Notes: a model not told the origin generated them from the letters alone. Counted from the stretch's first letter, positions 38,835-52,283 are shown. The stretch: 64,000 bases of DNA from Kudoa neothunni (GCA_964304625.1 OZ199840.1:4278001-4342000), one strand, 5' to 3'. Made by a program: numbers and translations.

Positions 38835-41800
38835 CTAAGAATTAAATAATTTTCTCAATATCTCAGCCCTCTTGTGGGTCGAGTTATCATAGGATCGTTG
38901 CGACGACAACCACAATGTAGGCGACACGTCGAGTATTCCTCCCAAAACCTCCAAACCAAAATAACGAGGGAAACGAGAAGTATCTTCTATAAGATGAGCA
39001 AACCCTCCGTCTTCTAAGTCGAATTCAACAGTAAAGTAAGCCAAACCTTTTGGTATTTTTTTCTACGTAAAAATGTCATTTAAAAAAAATCGCCTAAATA
39101 AATACTGTATATGAGAGTGAATTTTTAATGATCGAGTCCAGCATTATAATTGGTTTGTTAGACGATTCCTCTTCGCATTCATTCAATGCCTTCTATATCA
39201 TATAATATTTTGAAAATTTTTTCTTACAATTATCAATATAAACCCGACTTTTAAAAAGATCCCTTAATTAAGTTGGATTAGAAAGAAAAAGAAATTACGA
39301 ATAAAAATGAGTGATTGGGATGCTTGCGCAATATTAAAGAAAATATTAAACACGGTTCCTTTTTTATTTACTTTTATTAAAAAACCTAAGATACTTTATG
39401 GATTATTATATGAAGAATAAGTACTACTTTTTATTTTGAAAATACCTATAAATGCTGTTATAACAAAAATTCAGCGCGGAATTTACTTTATTAACCATTT
39501 ACAGATATTTACAGAAATGTGTATATTTTTACTAAGTTATTATCGTTAATCATACGTGAACAAATGATAAAAAATTTTAAAACCTCAATTATAAAATAAA
39601 AAATTGAACTTTACTTTTAAATTTATCAACAAATATATCTTTAAACTATTATTATATTATTTTATAAAGAATAGATTAATTGTGCTTTATGATATTTATG
39701 TACAATAGGGAAAAATGATATATATATATATATATATATATAAATAATATTAATACTATATAAGGGCAAAACTACACCTTTATAATAAAATGATTATTAT
39801 TGTATATCTAGTTATTAGAAAGTGTATTCATTGCTGATATATATGTACATGAATTTTCGTAATGCTAATTTCCTAGACTACTAACTTATTCATTAAGCTA
39901 AAAAAGCTATACGGAGAGTCGAATGCTGTAAAATGACCATGAGTAAATATAACGATTATTCTTTGAATTAATCATAAATTACGATCACTAAATGACTTCC
40001 AAAATAACAATTGATATGGTTTATCTTTATCAAACTTTAAGCCTCAATAAAAAAACTCTTAGTTAAATAGTATATTTTTATTTGATTTCTAGATTTCATT
40101 TATCGAGTAATGAGGATTTATTCCATGTTTTAGAATCATTCTTTAATTTATAGTTGAATTTTAATCCATATCCAAATTTATTAAATTGCTCTAATTTTCA
40201 TTTATCACCAAAGTTTGTAACTACTTGCGATTTATATACTAGATTATATAAATAATACAATTTTGAACATTATTTCAAATATGTAAAGATTATTTAATGT
40301 GGCGAAATTTTGTAAAAGATTAAAGAAATAGTCTATATCATTCTCAAAACGTTTTTGCCCAACGTTAAACAACAGAAATTGCATCAGAACATTAAAATTT
40401 CAAATTGTAGGGCTAAACCTTACAAATCAAGAATCGAGTTAACGAATAGTCTTCGTTATGTCATTCTAATGCAAAATCTCAATAATCATGGAAAATTCCT
40501 AGTCAAGTTGCAACAGCATGGGAGGATTTATTTAAATATGCAACTAAAATTCATTTTTATTCAAATAACACGCACGTATAAAAGATTTAGCTATTTTAAA
40601 GCTTTGATGAAAAATCGGCACCTTTCTCATATGCTTTTTTCTACAGGTCTTTGCAAAAATTAACATTAAAGAAGCGACCGTGACCCGTGAAAATCCAAAA
40701 TTTCCCGTACTTTTTTGAATTAGTTATTATAATCTCTTATCACGTAAGAAACATGTTTATTTTTGTGATTAGAAGTCATTTTCAATTGTTTATCGAATTT
40801 ATTATTCAATAATTAAACATTTAAAAGAATCATTACGTATGATCATTATTTTAGTATTTTTGTGCGAATGCGAAAACTTCTCATGAAATCGACTTATTTA
40901 AAAACCAATGATGAGACTGCTTGACAAAGTGATGAGATAAGTTGGAAAACACTACATTCAGCATTTGTAAAACAACTGGCATTCAAAGTAGAATGATTAA
41001 TAAGATCCTAAAGATTATTTCGTTGAAAAATAACTTTCCATTTTGGTAGAAATAATATTTTTTGACGGAATACTACATTATATGTTAAGTTCAAATTTAG
41101 TGAATTGTTAGTTCTATGAAACTATAATAATAATAATAATAATCGTATCGTATCGTATATTTTTTAATGCTTAATTTAAACGAAAATTGTTTCAGTTTGC
41201 ATTTAAATATTTCTAAATGATACATCTATAACAATATTCTTTAATTGACGACTAATGTTGTCTAGAAATGTAATTTATACTATTTATATTTACATGGTGT
41301 TGATTATTTGTATAAAATATTCGATAACAACTTTCTCCTATCATAAATGAATTTTAATATTTCAAATTCAACTAGATTCTTATATTAAACATTAATCATA
41401 AGCTCGTGTTTGTGTTCGTTTAGTAGACCCCTAATTTATCTTAATCGCATTCTTTAATTTCCCCACTTTTCTGTCATTTAATATAAAACATGGTTTTATA
41501 TTAAAACGGCTAATTCAGATTCAGAGGTTGGAATTTTTCACATTATTTATGATTTTATCATAAATAATCGTCTAAATAGTATATAAAATTTTGGCTTACG
41601 TTAGAATAATTTTACAAGTTGGATAAGCACTCATTAGCTGTACTTTTATATACGTCAGCAGAGTATGAAATAAAACAAATTCGTTTTACATCTGATTCAT
41701 TTTCACGACCACAAAATTATTCCGAGTGATAACTGAGCTAATACTTACGTCAATAACTAGCTCTTTACATGTAATTATTTTATCAAATGCAATCAACTTA

Positions 41801-43983
41801 AATTTTTGACTTTAAAAACTCATTCGGTCGTACGCCACGAGCAACTGATAAATTACTTTCTTTCCAAATGTTATATTGCTTTTATTTATGAAATATCTCA
41901 AAGATATAAGCAAATTTAAACTTTTTTTTAATTTATATATAAGGTATATCATAAAACGTCTAATATTGAACCATTAAATACAAAATGGAACAATTTCCCA
42001 TTATTTTGCATTAAAAACGGAAATTCAAACGCTTTATTTTATATTTCCAATGAAATAAAACATAAATCTACACGATTCAACAAAAAAAAATTTACGCACC
42101 ATGGATTAAGCGTTTGATTTAATACACTGGTAATTTCCTAGTTCAGTTAAAAAGAAATTTTGTAAAACTTTACCCCGTTATAATCATAAATATATCATAA
42201 AAAATATTTTAATATATATTATATATAACGTGGATTAACGAAATTTCGGTCACCTACTATACTTGTTAACTTCCGTTTATCAAAATACGTTTCTATCATT
42301 AAAGTGAAATTCTTACATTATTTAAGGTAATTATTGAATCACAACTAAACAATTGCTTTAGAAATTAGCCTACTTTAAAATGGATCTTTGGTAAATTAGC
42401 ATATTCCATATCGATAGGGATACAATCGATTTTCATATGTTCAAATGAATTCCTCTTGTAGAAGGTTTCCATGAAAATGGTGTATTTGTTCTTATTCAAT
42501 GTATAGAATAAAAGAGAAACAAACTATATTAGATACTTGTTTATGGAAAAATCTAGCCAACTTTTGTTTATATTGCTTAATAAAATTGTCAAAATATGTG
42601 TTATTATTGCGATAATACATGTATTGATTGGACTACATCTTCATCGCATCGCACAAGCGAATCAATATGTTGCAGGGGTATCAAAATACAATGATCCTTA
42701 TTCAACGGACTGAGTGATTGTACCATCAATACAGCCTATCATTTACATCTATCATCTAATTATTTGGTTAGTAAGGTCACATTTTTATCTTTTGAAACCA
42801 AACATTCTTGAGTGAATCTTCTATTTCCAATACAGAACGGGCATTTTTCGATTATTCCTTCCAGCAATCGTGATTCTAGTTATTTTTATTTATATTTTGA
42901 AAAAAATCAACCAATATAAACGTATATACATATATATACATATTTATATATGCGAATAAAATACCCGATTGATAGGATTTATTGACGGACGTAGTGAAAC
43001 GTTTGTCCAACGAAAAATCATCACCCAGCGCATTCAAAGTCTATTTATTTAGATAAGAAATTGACGACTGAAAAAATAAAAACACACTTTCTTAGAAAGC
43101 TTTAAATGACCACGAATCATATCATCATTTGTGGTCAACATTTCTTCTCGAATCTATCAGCAGGATAAAATAAAACGATGCAATTTCAATCAATCACCAT
43201 GTCTTGAATCGAACTATTTGCTTCGTCGCCAGGGGATAATCTACGTCCAAAATGTGGTATAATATCTCCTTTGTCGTTCCGTTGGGTTAGTAGAACACAA
43301 TTTTGTGAGGGTGATTCTGTAAGTGATATTTTTGTCAAATTTCTTAATTGTTCCAACTTGGCTGTATCCCCCCTCAACTCAGCTCGTAATATCTCTGCCG
43401 CCAATTGGTTTTCAGTCATATCCAATTTTAATTGTTCATTGTCAACCATCTTATTCATTTCGGTTGTCAATTTATTAGTTATTACTTGTTGATCATCATG
43501 GTTATTCTTTCCAATAAAATCTTGGATTGTGTTAAGACCCGCCTATATACACATTGTATTAACAAAAAGCACAAGCCTATTATTGGCATGTGATATGACT
43601 TTAATGGGAGTAATTTTCGATTCAATTTCTGCAACAACTGGAGTTGGTTTTTCATTGCTAATACCAAACAATGCGTTAAATCTATCTTCATCCCCATCTG
43701 TTTGGTTAATGGCTAAATTATTTGTTGTACTAAAATTATTTGCTGGTGCTTCTATCCAATCATCGTCAGAATCTTCTGGATATTGATTAGTAAGTTCTAC
43801 ATGTTTTCGGTTGGATTTTTCTGCTTTTTCTTTTCGTTTAGATTTATTTTTCTGCTTCTACAAAATATCTAATCCCGTAGTTGATAAATTTCCTAATACT
43901 TTTTTGCCCTAAATTAAACCCGTATTACCACACATGTGCAGATGGATTTATATTACAGCTCTATCATCCTTTGGTGGTTTCAT
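38835..43983 (-). CDS. CWF19L2: CWF19-like protein 2, spliceosome-associated
   Basis: About 11 exons on the minus strand rebuild CWF19L2, an intron-turnover and lariat-debranching cofactor. In order: a basic N-terminus, EDSDDDWIEAP matching the family EDEWVEA, then AAEILRAELRGDTAKLEQL. VLLTQRNDKG and SIQDMIREEM follow. The CwfJ C1 (HIT-like) domain shows EKCPFCIGN and NKDHCILIPLQH. KIDCIPIDME leads to the CwfJ C2 domain with KGLAYFTVEFDLEDGGFAHL. Short introns are 44-100 nt; one (42373-39193) is 3.2 kb. A small exon from 39192 (KALNECEEESSNKPIIML) bridges the two C-terminal domains. The start ATG at 43983 implies a 27-nt first exon and a 9-nt micro-exon (43900-43908), which are tentative. The intron near 43545-43600 has two possible donors, both in phase. 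No break was found in the conserved part. Confidence 0.9.
39719..39742. repeat. (TA)n microsatellite
   Basis: About 12 TA units within the large CWF19L2 intron. The rest of this 3.2 kb intron is AT-rich with no nested gene that I can support. Confidence 0.9.
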
Positions 43984-43990
43984 TGTGACT

Positions 43991-44000
43991 GCGCGTGCGC
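43991..44000. promoter_or_regulatory. NRF1-like motif at the CWF19L2 start
   Basis: GCGCGTGCGC lies 8 nt upstream of the CWF19L2 ATG (43983, minus strand). It resembles the alternating GC core bound by NRF1. It is the most GC-rich decamer for several kilobases. Function inferred from position and resemblance only. Confidence 0.4.
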
Positions 44001-45338
44001 GATGTTTGAATATTGATTAGCATGTGCATATTTCCTACTTTATTCTGTCCAAAAAAACTTTATTAATTTAGATTAAATCAAAAAAAATGTGAATTATTTG
44101 AATTAATGTATTGTAAATATTTTAATATCAGTTATAGTTTATATTTTATAGGGTGATTCCGCGAACCCTAAATTTAAATTTTTGGTGTGTATCTTTTTTT
44201 TTATTCAAAAGTATTATTAATGTTGTCTTCAATTTATATTATTGGGTTCATTTTTTATTTTATAATGTGAGTTAAAAATACTATGAGATTACAGAGTAGG
44301 TTATAGGAAATTCGTGATATTCTTTAAAATTTTATTAGATCAATTGGATTGAAGTTATGATATTTTGAATGTTTTATAATTATTATGATGATTTTTAATT
44401 TTTGTAGAATATAAAACTCTGGATTATATTTTTTAGCGAAAATTGTAATGGAAAATTTTTAATCGATATTCAAAAATTTCGTTTCAGTTTGACTGAAAAT
44501 TCTTGATCATCTTGAGAAACAGTTGGTGTAAGAATTCGTAAATTGAAATAACTGAGGCATGTTATAGAATATCAGATTTTGTGGCGGGGTGCCTAAATAA
44601 GTAAAATAAAAAAATTTGTATTTGGTTTTAAATATATTATGTTTAAGCTTTAAGTGGAATTTCACAAAATAGAGAGTCATTTAAACAATTAATTAAAAAT
44701 TATTACCTCCCGCTAAAAAATAACTATGTCCTCTAAATTCTAAGTAGAGTATGGATAATGTTATAAAAAGGTAAAAAAGAAAGAAAAGTTATTATCAATT
44801 GAGATAATAATATCAAAAGTAAGGTTGCAGTGATAAAATAAATAGGTAGAAAAATGTGAGTTGTAGATGATTGTGTATCTTTCAAAATAGATTTTACAAA
44901 ATGGTGTGCATTTATAGAACAACTAGCGCTGTATACTTGGAGGATTTATTCGGAGATAATTCAATTTTACGAAATCTCTGGATATTACTAAATAGTCGTA
45001 ATTATAATATTCATTTGACTATATCATTACACATAATTATTTGAGTGATTGTATTATTTTTCAAGAATCATTATTTACTGGATTCTTTATATATAAATAT
45101 TGTTATTTACATACCAATGTAAATAAAAATAATAATAGGTTAATTTAAATTGCACATAAAAATGTTAAAAAAATGATGATGAATATTGTTGATAAATATA
45201 GACGGAACTCTATGTATAAATTTAGTTCATGATCTATACTAGATTTGTAAATAGACAAGAAATAATAACCAAATAAATATTATTCAAGCTATTAAAACAA
45301 AATTTCCCCTATTTAAATACTTAAATAATGAAAAGTTT
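44001..45338. other. intergenic, no gene seen
   Basis: AT-rich upstream DNA of CWF19L2. No coding exon or repeat end was recognised. Confidence 0.45.
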
Positions 45339-45592
45339 TCAATAGAGCCTCGATATAGCGTGTTTCATTACAGCGGAGTTGAGGTTTCTTGTCAAAGTTT
45401 AGACTTTATTCAAAAAGCTTCGATTTATATGTTTTCATGCAATAAAATTGGACATGAAAAACGAAACAAAAACAAATAAATAAATAAATATATATATATA
45501 TATATATGATAATATAAGGGAATTATAATGATTTCCTATAGCGTAGTAAACTCTAAATCCCGATTTAATACGCTATATTGAGATTTTACCGT
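45339..45592. repeat. Tigger/pogo-like MITE
   Basis: The left end contains CCTCGATATAGCG and the right end, reverse-complemented, ACGGTAAAATCTCAATATAG then CG. This is the ACAGTAAAACCTCGATATA class of pogo/Tigger termini. The 254 bp element has no coding capacity and includes a TA-rich stretch at 45490-45507. Confidence 0.55.
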
Positions 45593-46480
45593 ATTTTCTT
45601 GTTTCCCGCCAAACACGATGTTTCAACAGATACAATACAACAGGAATAAAAAAATAAACTAACTACTCTCAATCTGGTATGTTAAAATTTATTTTTTCTA
45701 ATCTAAATAATTATCTTGTTTATCCAATTTTTATAATTTTTCGTAAGAGAATATTCTAAATATAAAATGATTGTCCTATTTTCCATAGATTATTACGATA
45801 ATAGGTCATATTAAAAATTCCAACCTTAATTTTAATATTAAAGCGTATATATTATTAAATAGACCTAAAAACAGAGATTATAATACAAAACAAAACTGAA
45901 AATGGTTTATTTTTATTATTTTACTATGAAGCTCGATTATCCTCATAGTAAAAGATTATTTGGTCACGTGATTCGCAAAAAATATTTTATGGAATGGCCA
46001 TTGGTGCGGTTAATAATATTCGGGTGTCATTAGTTTATGCTATATTTAATTATTCACGCACTTAAGAATGAAGCAATGGACTAGAAATAATAAAAATAAA
46101 TCAAATTATACAAAATTAAATCTGTAGACAGCTTGTGAATAAGAGTTACTTGGATTAAAAATTACATTGTACATGTGTGTACTTCTCTTTTAATTAAATT
46201 TTAAAAACGCAAATAACCTCTGTCAAAATCTAATTAGTTTGTAATAGATGAGAGATATATGAAATATTTCTTGGAAGTATGTAATTCTCAAGTTTGAACT
46301 TAACCTCAGAAAAATTATGAATAAAATCTAAGCTAGTTTATCGAGAAAAGCAAATTCGACAAGTGAATACACAGCGGTAAACTAAACGTTATCTACTTCA
46401 TGAAATAAGGCCTGATTCCTAGCAGGAGATAACATGAGTAAAAATGGAAATTTCATTCCCTATGAATAAACCATCTAACG
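45593..46480. other. intergenic, no gene seen
   Basis: AT-rich spacer between two MITEs. No exon or further repeat terminus was recognised. Confidence 0.4.
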
Positions 46481-47076
46481 CAGGGGTTCTCAGTCGTTTT
46501 TACAAATTTACCCCCTCGGCTTGGGAGCCAAATTCATATTTATATTAAGGTTTTATACTGTGTTAACTTTGGTATATGCAATTTGAGGGGTAAATTCTGA
46601 TCATAAAGGGCATGTACGCATGTATAATGAGAATTTTTAATCCCACCAACTCTTACTCAAAAAGCCGTCTACAGATTTAATTTTTTAGATTTTGTTATAT
46701 TGACTAATTTCTACCCAAATCTTTCGCTGTTAAGGCGAAGAAATAATTCAAAAAATAATCAAAACTAATGTTATCTTAATATTATGTACCATGTAAATAG
46801 CCACTTTAAGTATTTTTGTTAGGATACATCATTAAAAAATAAACGAGCCATATAAGGAAGAGACTAATTATAGTTTTATAAATAGTTGTTAAATATTTAT
46901 ACTTAACAACATTTCTGTCAACTTCTTATTGAGTTTACCAGCCTCGAATAATATAGTTCCTTAGAAGTCCTTGTGCAAGTCAAAAACCCCTTTATGCAAA
47001 AATTGCTTCTATCAAAGTTTGATGTAGATTAATTTACCCTAGTCATTTAAAATTTCCTCCCAGTTGAGAAACCTTT
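46481..47076. mobile_element. non-autonomous hAT-type element
   Basis: The left end CAGGGGTTCTCAGTCG and the right end (reverse-complemented AAAGGTTTCTCAACTG) are related hAT-type termini. They are flanked by ATCTAACG (46473-46480) and TTCTAATG (47077-47084), 6 of 8 identical. The 596 bp interior has no transposase remnant that I can see. Confidence 0.65.
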
Positions 47077-47084
47077 TTCTAATG

Positions 47085-47966
47085 GATTTGATGTAGAAAA
47101 TTGCTCCAATGAGACTTTGTTTATTGAATAATTCATTATTTATGACTTCAAACTTTCTGAGATTATCTGTATTTCTTCAAAATAATGTTATTTACATATT
47201 AAAATAAGAAACAAATTTTTAACTATGGTATTGGCGGAAATATACATTTTCCATCTTCCGATGGATTTTAGGGCAGAAAAATACTCCCCGTTTTTCTTTG
47301 TGGAAATTAAAGTAGATACTTTTTAATCCAAATGATGGGTTTTAAGATTTTCTATGGTTTATATTCTACGATATAACGCTTACAAACTGTAAATAAAACA
47401 TTTGAGTCTATTCGAAAAAGTGTTTTTGGTGATGATATTTTCCGGCGGAAGTTCTTGAACTGACGGAGAAATTATTATATGGCCTATTAATTGAGAGATA
47501 CATGTCAAACAAGAATCTTAAATTTCCTTCAATACTTATTCCAAGAAAATGCGATAAAAAGACAACGTAATGTGTGCAATATGCAATAAATATTAGTGCA
47601 AGAACCACCTAATAAATGTTAATCTATGTTGTTTACATTAAATGCGATTTATTTAAGGCATAAAATAGAGTCTAAGGAGTTACGTAGATGAATATTTTAA
47701 TTTTAATAGCTTTAATTAGAACAACACATAATCAATCAAAATCGGACTTAAAATTTAATACGACGGTTATTGACGAAAATGGTATTCGTAGGATTATGGA
47801 GATAATTGACGAGTTTATTTACGTTGTAACACTGTATTCTTTTTTATATCCGTTAAAATTTTCAGTATTTCATATAAGGAAATTTGTTTGTAACAAATGA
47901 TAGAATAAAAACCTTTGGTATTTTTCCACCCAAAGATCCATCGGAATGCAGTTGATTTTCGGTACG
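47085..47966. other. intergenic, doubtful coding remnants only
   Basis: Two short frames (47408-47608 minus and 47688-47900 plus) look like chance. A minus-strand word at about 47915-47960 (INCIPMDL) resembles the CWF19L2 exon encoding KIDCIPIDM. Too short to call a gene copy. Confidence 0.35.
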
Positions 47967-48058
47967 TTAGAGGATTAAAATAATCTTTATATTAAAATTA
48001 ATATTTTTTATATTTAATATAAAAAATATTAATCATATTTCGAATGCATGTCCTCTAA
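47967..48058. repeat. palindromic mini-element
   Basis: TTAGAGGA (47967-47974) and TCCTCTAA (48051-48058) are perfect inverted ends. The centre, about 47999-48033, is a near-perfect hairpin with 16-nt AT arms (ATTAATATTTTTTATA and its complement) and a five-base loop. This could be a very small MITE or a foldback. Confidence 0.55.
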
Positions 48059-49754
48059 TTGATCTCTTATAATGAATCGGATGAATTTAATATTACTGCC
48101 GGATTATTTATTATAGTGTCTTTTCTCTCACTAACGGATGAATAAACTTTTCAATCTCTTTTAACATGAACAATATAAATTGTTTCAACTTTATTATGTG
48201 AAATTTTAATAGCCTCCTTATTTCCAAAAGTACTCAATAAAATTCAACACAAACTAGAAACGGTTAAAATGTAGAATAGTGGCCGTATTCCAAATCAGCG
48301 ACACCGGACAAAAACGGACCTGTTGAATATTTTATTATTGAGTACTTATCAATGTTGCATCTCCAATGGTGTAACTTAGGCAACAGCTATTTGTCATCAC
48401 AATAATAGTTGATGTAAACTATTATATGTTGTACTTCTAGTTCCTCGCGATTATTTCAACAGGCTGTACCACCAATCAAGTCGGTTCGAGTAAAGCTTGC
48501 TTTATTTATTTTAAAATTTAAATTGGAAAATTCTGATTTTGATGGATTATCACAATATAACCTTAGCGATAGTCTACTGTATCAATTCCTAATCAATAAG
48601 AATAAGAGTTTCATTTTTTATATAAGCATTCGCCAATTAATTATAGTAAATGCATAACATTAATATCAAAAATAATTTGTTATAATTAATTCAATCATTC
48701 CCATCATTAAATGCTCAACAAATATCCCATTAATTTAATTTAAAATATGCAGGATTAATGTACGAATTAATTATAACCTTTAATTGGAAAATGCGACCAC
48801 CATTCTACATTATAGCCCTCGAAACAACTAAGAATAAGATTAATCGACGAATAGCTTTATTTTTAATAATAATAATAATTTAAAAAAGATAACAGATTTT
48901 AAATTATTTTGGAAATGATTATTAACAAACCAAAAAATAAATGCCTTAGGAAATCGATTATATTCAAACTATACATATTTCTGAATAATAAATCAAATGA
49001 AAGCCCATACATATTTTCATCATAACGCCCTTGGAGAATATAAATTTTTGTGGTATATTGTTATCAAACTTCTCTCCAAGAATCTATACCAAATGCCCAG
49101 AATAATAATAATAATAATAATATAAATAATAAAATGTATGAGATTAATTTTTTTAAATAGATCGAGGTGAAAAAATAACGTCATTTTTTATAATGTAAGC
49201 CAAAAAGAGTCTTTACCACTTAAATATCATAAATTGTCGCGCGGAATCGTTGATATTCGTCAAATCAAATAACCATCCCCATTAACGTTTTTTAGATTTG
49301 ATTTGACGTGGCTATTTGCAAAAATGTCTTTCGTTTAATTTCAAAAACTCTAATACTTCCTACTTGTCAATTCCCCAAAGTATTGATTGATTTTCTGAAA
49401 GTAGCTAATTTTTCGTTGATATTATTTCAAGGATGCACAAAACTTTATCACTACGTAACAAAAGAATTTTCATCCTACACTAAACCCCTATTATAAAAAT
49501 GATACGAATTATTCCGTTTGCATGGTAGGAGAAACAAAATTCTCAAGGCAAATTGAATAATTCTATTCAAAAATCAAACAATCTTGATAAATTGTTCAAT
49601 GATTAGAAATGTAACCCAAAATATTAAAAAGGGATATTAAATAAGTGATTAAATTAATGATAAATCGCTCTATAATATCATCCACATAAAATCGACTAAA
49701 TGAACTCTTTAGTGCTGTCCGAGCTCGGACGACTTCACCCGGCGGGATTCAGTT
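48059..49754. other. intergenic and upstream region of the MED15-like gene
   Basis: AT-rich with several AAT microsatellite runs (about 48868 and 49100-49130). A 62-residue plus frame at 49308-49496 has no recognisable family and no flanking exons. The last 50 bases become GC-richer just before the next ATG, as expected of a promoter or 5' UTR. Confidence 0.4.
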
Positions 49755-52283
49755 ATGGATTCTCGCTTTGTGGACGTCACTTGTAGATCTGCGGCTCTTA
49801 GAGAAATGTAGTTTTTTAGTTTGTAGCCTACAGATTAGAAAAATATAATAATTTCAACACAGCCCTTATAAACTGTTTAAATTGATGAGTGATGTGTTTG
49901 ATGATGATTTTGTTCTGTTTTTTAAGTTAACTTTACGATTAACACTAATATAATTGTTGTCTTACGATTAACTGACTTTTTCACTGGTGTGTGTATTCGT
50001 AGAGAGAAAGGTATTTCAATGTGTGGGAATGAACCCGGATTGTCAGCTATCGAATTGGAAGCCCGTATCTTTTCAAGCTCGAAGGACAAGGTGATATCGT
50101 GTGTTGTTTTCAGGATATTTTACAACATGGTAAAGGCAACCTACATTATCAATATTGAGCGAAGTTTGCAGCTGCTAAGTTAGTTTTTGAGTGGGTACGA
50201 TAGTCGACTGAATATATGACGATTAGAGAAAAAGTCAACATTCAGCAATTCATTTGGTCCGAATCGATCAGTTCCTAGTCAAATCAATAATTTACCCAGA
50301 TCAAATTGTAAAATTTTAACTGGATGATCGTAGTTGATGATGATGATGATGATAGTGAATGGAGTGCATTCTTCGCTACCCGCCAACAATGGTAATCATT
50401 TGATAGCCGAAAGTAATCCACCCCACCTTTTCATATACGAGAACTACGTTTTTTATTATTAGGCGACAATCTGCAGCGAAAACTGTTGTATATTAAGTCG
50501 TTTCGTACATCGTTGGAGCATTTTATTGCGAATGGTTGTTGTCTTTAAGTTGAATATAAAACGAATAAATGATTTTAGCTTCTTTCAGCGATTCTCAGAA
50601 ACGATTCTGTCACACATTGTTACGTTTCATTACAACCCTTGAGAACAATTCGTATGAAACCAACTGCACTCAAACTCTAATATTCTATTGTTGCTGTGTA
50701 GTATTCCATCGTTGGATGTGGCTGATAGATGTGCCAAGGCGTTGGATGCATTGTTTCCTTCTGGGTCCATTGATGAATATCGCTAAGGGGTCAATCGATT
50801 CGCAGGCGCAATTTAAGTCTTCAAACTGTATCAAAGCTCAGCCCACATCTACCAATCTAATTAATCCAACTATAAATACGCCCACTTTCTCTACTAATGT
50901 TGTTGGAGCTCATGCGTCGTCTAATCTAATCAGTTCTAATAAAAATCCCCCTTCATTTGTTCCCAATAACATTGGAACGCCTGCGCACTCGATACCTAAC
51001 AACCTTATTAATCCGATTAAAATTCCTACTAGTTTTCCCGCTAATATTGTTGATGCTCGGATGCCTTCAGCATCTACCGGTGTGATTAATTCAATTAAGA
51101 AGCCATCGATTTTCCCCACCGATGCTATTAGAGCTACGTTGCGTTGCCCACCCGTAGCTCCTACAAGCTCGGTTGCAGTTGAAGCTTCCATTGTCGCTGC
51201 ACAACACGCGACAAATGTCGATCCTACTGTGCAAATTTATAAGAACGGTGAGAGAAATAGGAGCGAAGTCGCTGGGGGTCATGGTGATTTGATGACCCTG
51301 GGTTTGGGCGGAAAGCCGAATACAGGTCAGACTGGCAATGGTTTGCAGTTGGGACGGCTCTCAAATCAGACAGTTGATGACACGCAGTCAACCCCTAACT
51401 GCAACCAGCCAGTATGCCGTAGTGAATGGGGGCAACGTAACAACAGCCGCATTTCAGCCGTCAATTATGACCAAATCGGTCCCAAACAACGAAAATCTGT
51501 CGTTGGACAGTGATAAAAAACGAACACTCCAAAAAATAATGAATGGTAATAACGATGATCCACCGGCTCCGAAACGGATGAAGATAGACTCCTCCACCAA
51601 CTACCGACTCCAAATCAACAGCACCGAACAACAACCACAACAGGAAGATGATCACTACGCCACCATCCGAGAAATCGGCGCAACTTTAAGCGAACATTTG
51701 AATTCAAAACAAAAATCCAATCAACAACTTAATGCAATAGCTCAGTATTCAATGCTCGTTAGAACCGTAGTAACGGTCCCTGATTTTGTGAAGAGCACAA
51801 GTTATTCCTGTCTGCAGTTGACTCTCTCGCAGATAACACAATTGAGGATGAGTATTTCTCGCCGAATTTAATCTATGAAATATCAAAGTATCAGCATCTG
51901 TGTGACACCTCGCTACACACCATCGATAACACACAGACAACACATGTTCGTATAAAACCCTGTAACACATACATATACATATATGTGCGAGTTGGTTGAA
52001 ATGTTATTAAGCGAGCCAAAACTATGCTGATAACCAAGAAGAGCTATGGTTGGATATTCAGAATGAATTCCCTTTCACTATTCAAAATTATAAAATCCAC
52101 TCAAACCATTTGGGTAATGGTCTGGTTGTGTGTTGATTTTTAGATTGTAGCTTGATGATAGATAACGAAGACAACTGCTCAAGAATGGTCTCAACTGTTG
52201 GTCGTTTGATAGAATCTGCAATTGCCTCCGAATCAACCCTCACACTGGCAGATATTCTTTCTAATCTTTTTAGCAAAAACTAG
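49755..52283 (+). CDS. MED15: probable Mediator subunit 15 (divergent)
   Basis: MED15 is the Mediator tail subunit that binds activators through an N-terminal KIX domain. The first exon (49755-49807, MDSRFVDVTCRSAALRE) and the second (from 50003; GLSAIELEARIFSSSKDK, then YNMVKATYIIN) fit the KIX layout with its ME-x-x-VF and EYL-x-x-V-x-x-LI words. A long Pro/Ser/Asn-rich middle follows, with four repeats of about 25 residues (50850-51140). PPAPKRMKID resembles the basic word before the MED15 C-terminal domain. The C-terminal exons read EYFSPNLIYEISKYQ, then ELWLDIQNEFPFTIQN, then MVSTVGRLIESAIASE and ending ADILSNLFSKN, in the order of the MED15 tail domain. The link between 50180 and 50700 is unresolved. 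There is a one-base frame change near 51390 (in CCCC) and a 29-nt candidate intron at 51767-51795. The gene is convincing; the family name is tentative. Confidence 0.5.
50335..50353. repeat. (GAT)n microsatellite
   Basis: Six consecutive GAT units inside a presumed intron of the MED15-like gene. Confidence 0.85.

Noticed and set aside
49308-49496. 62-residue plus-strand frame with Cys and Leu-rich sequence
   Set aside because: No family resemblance, no splice partners in phase, and flanks of the same composition.
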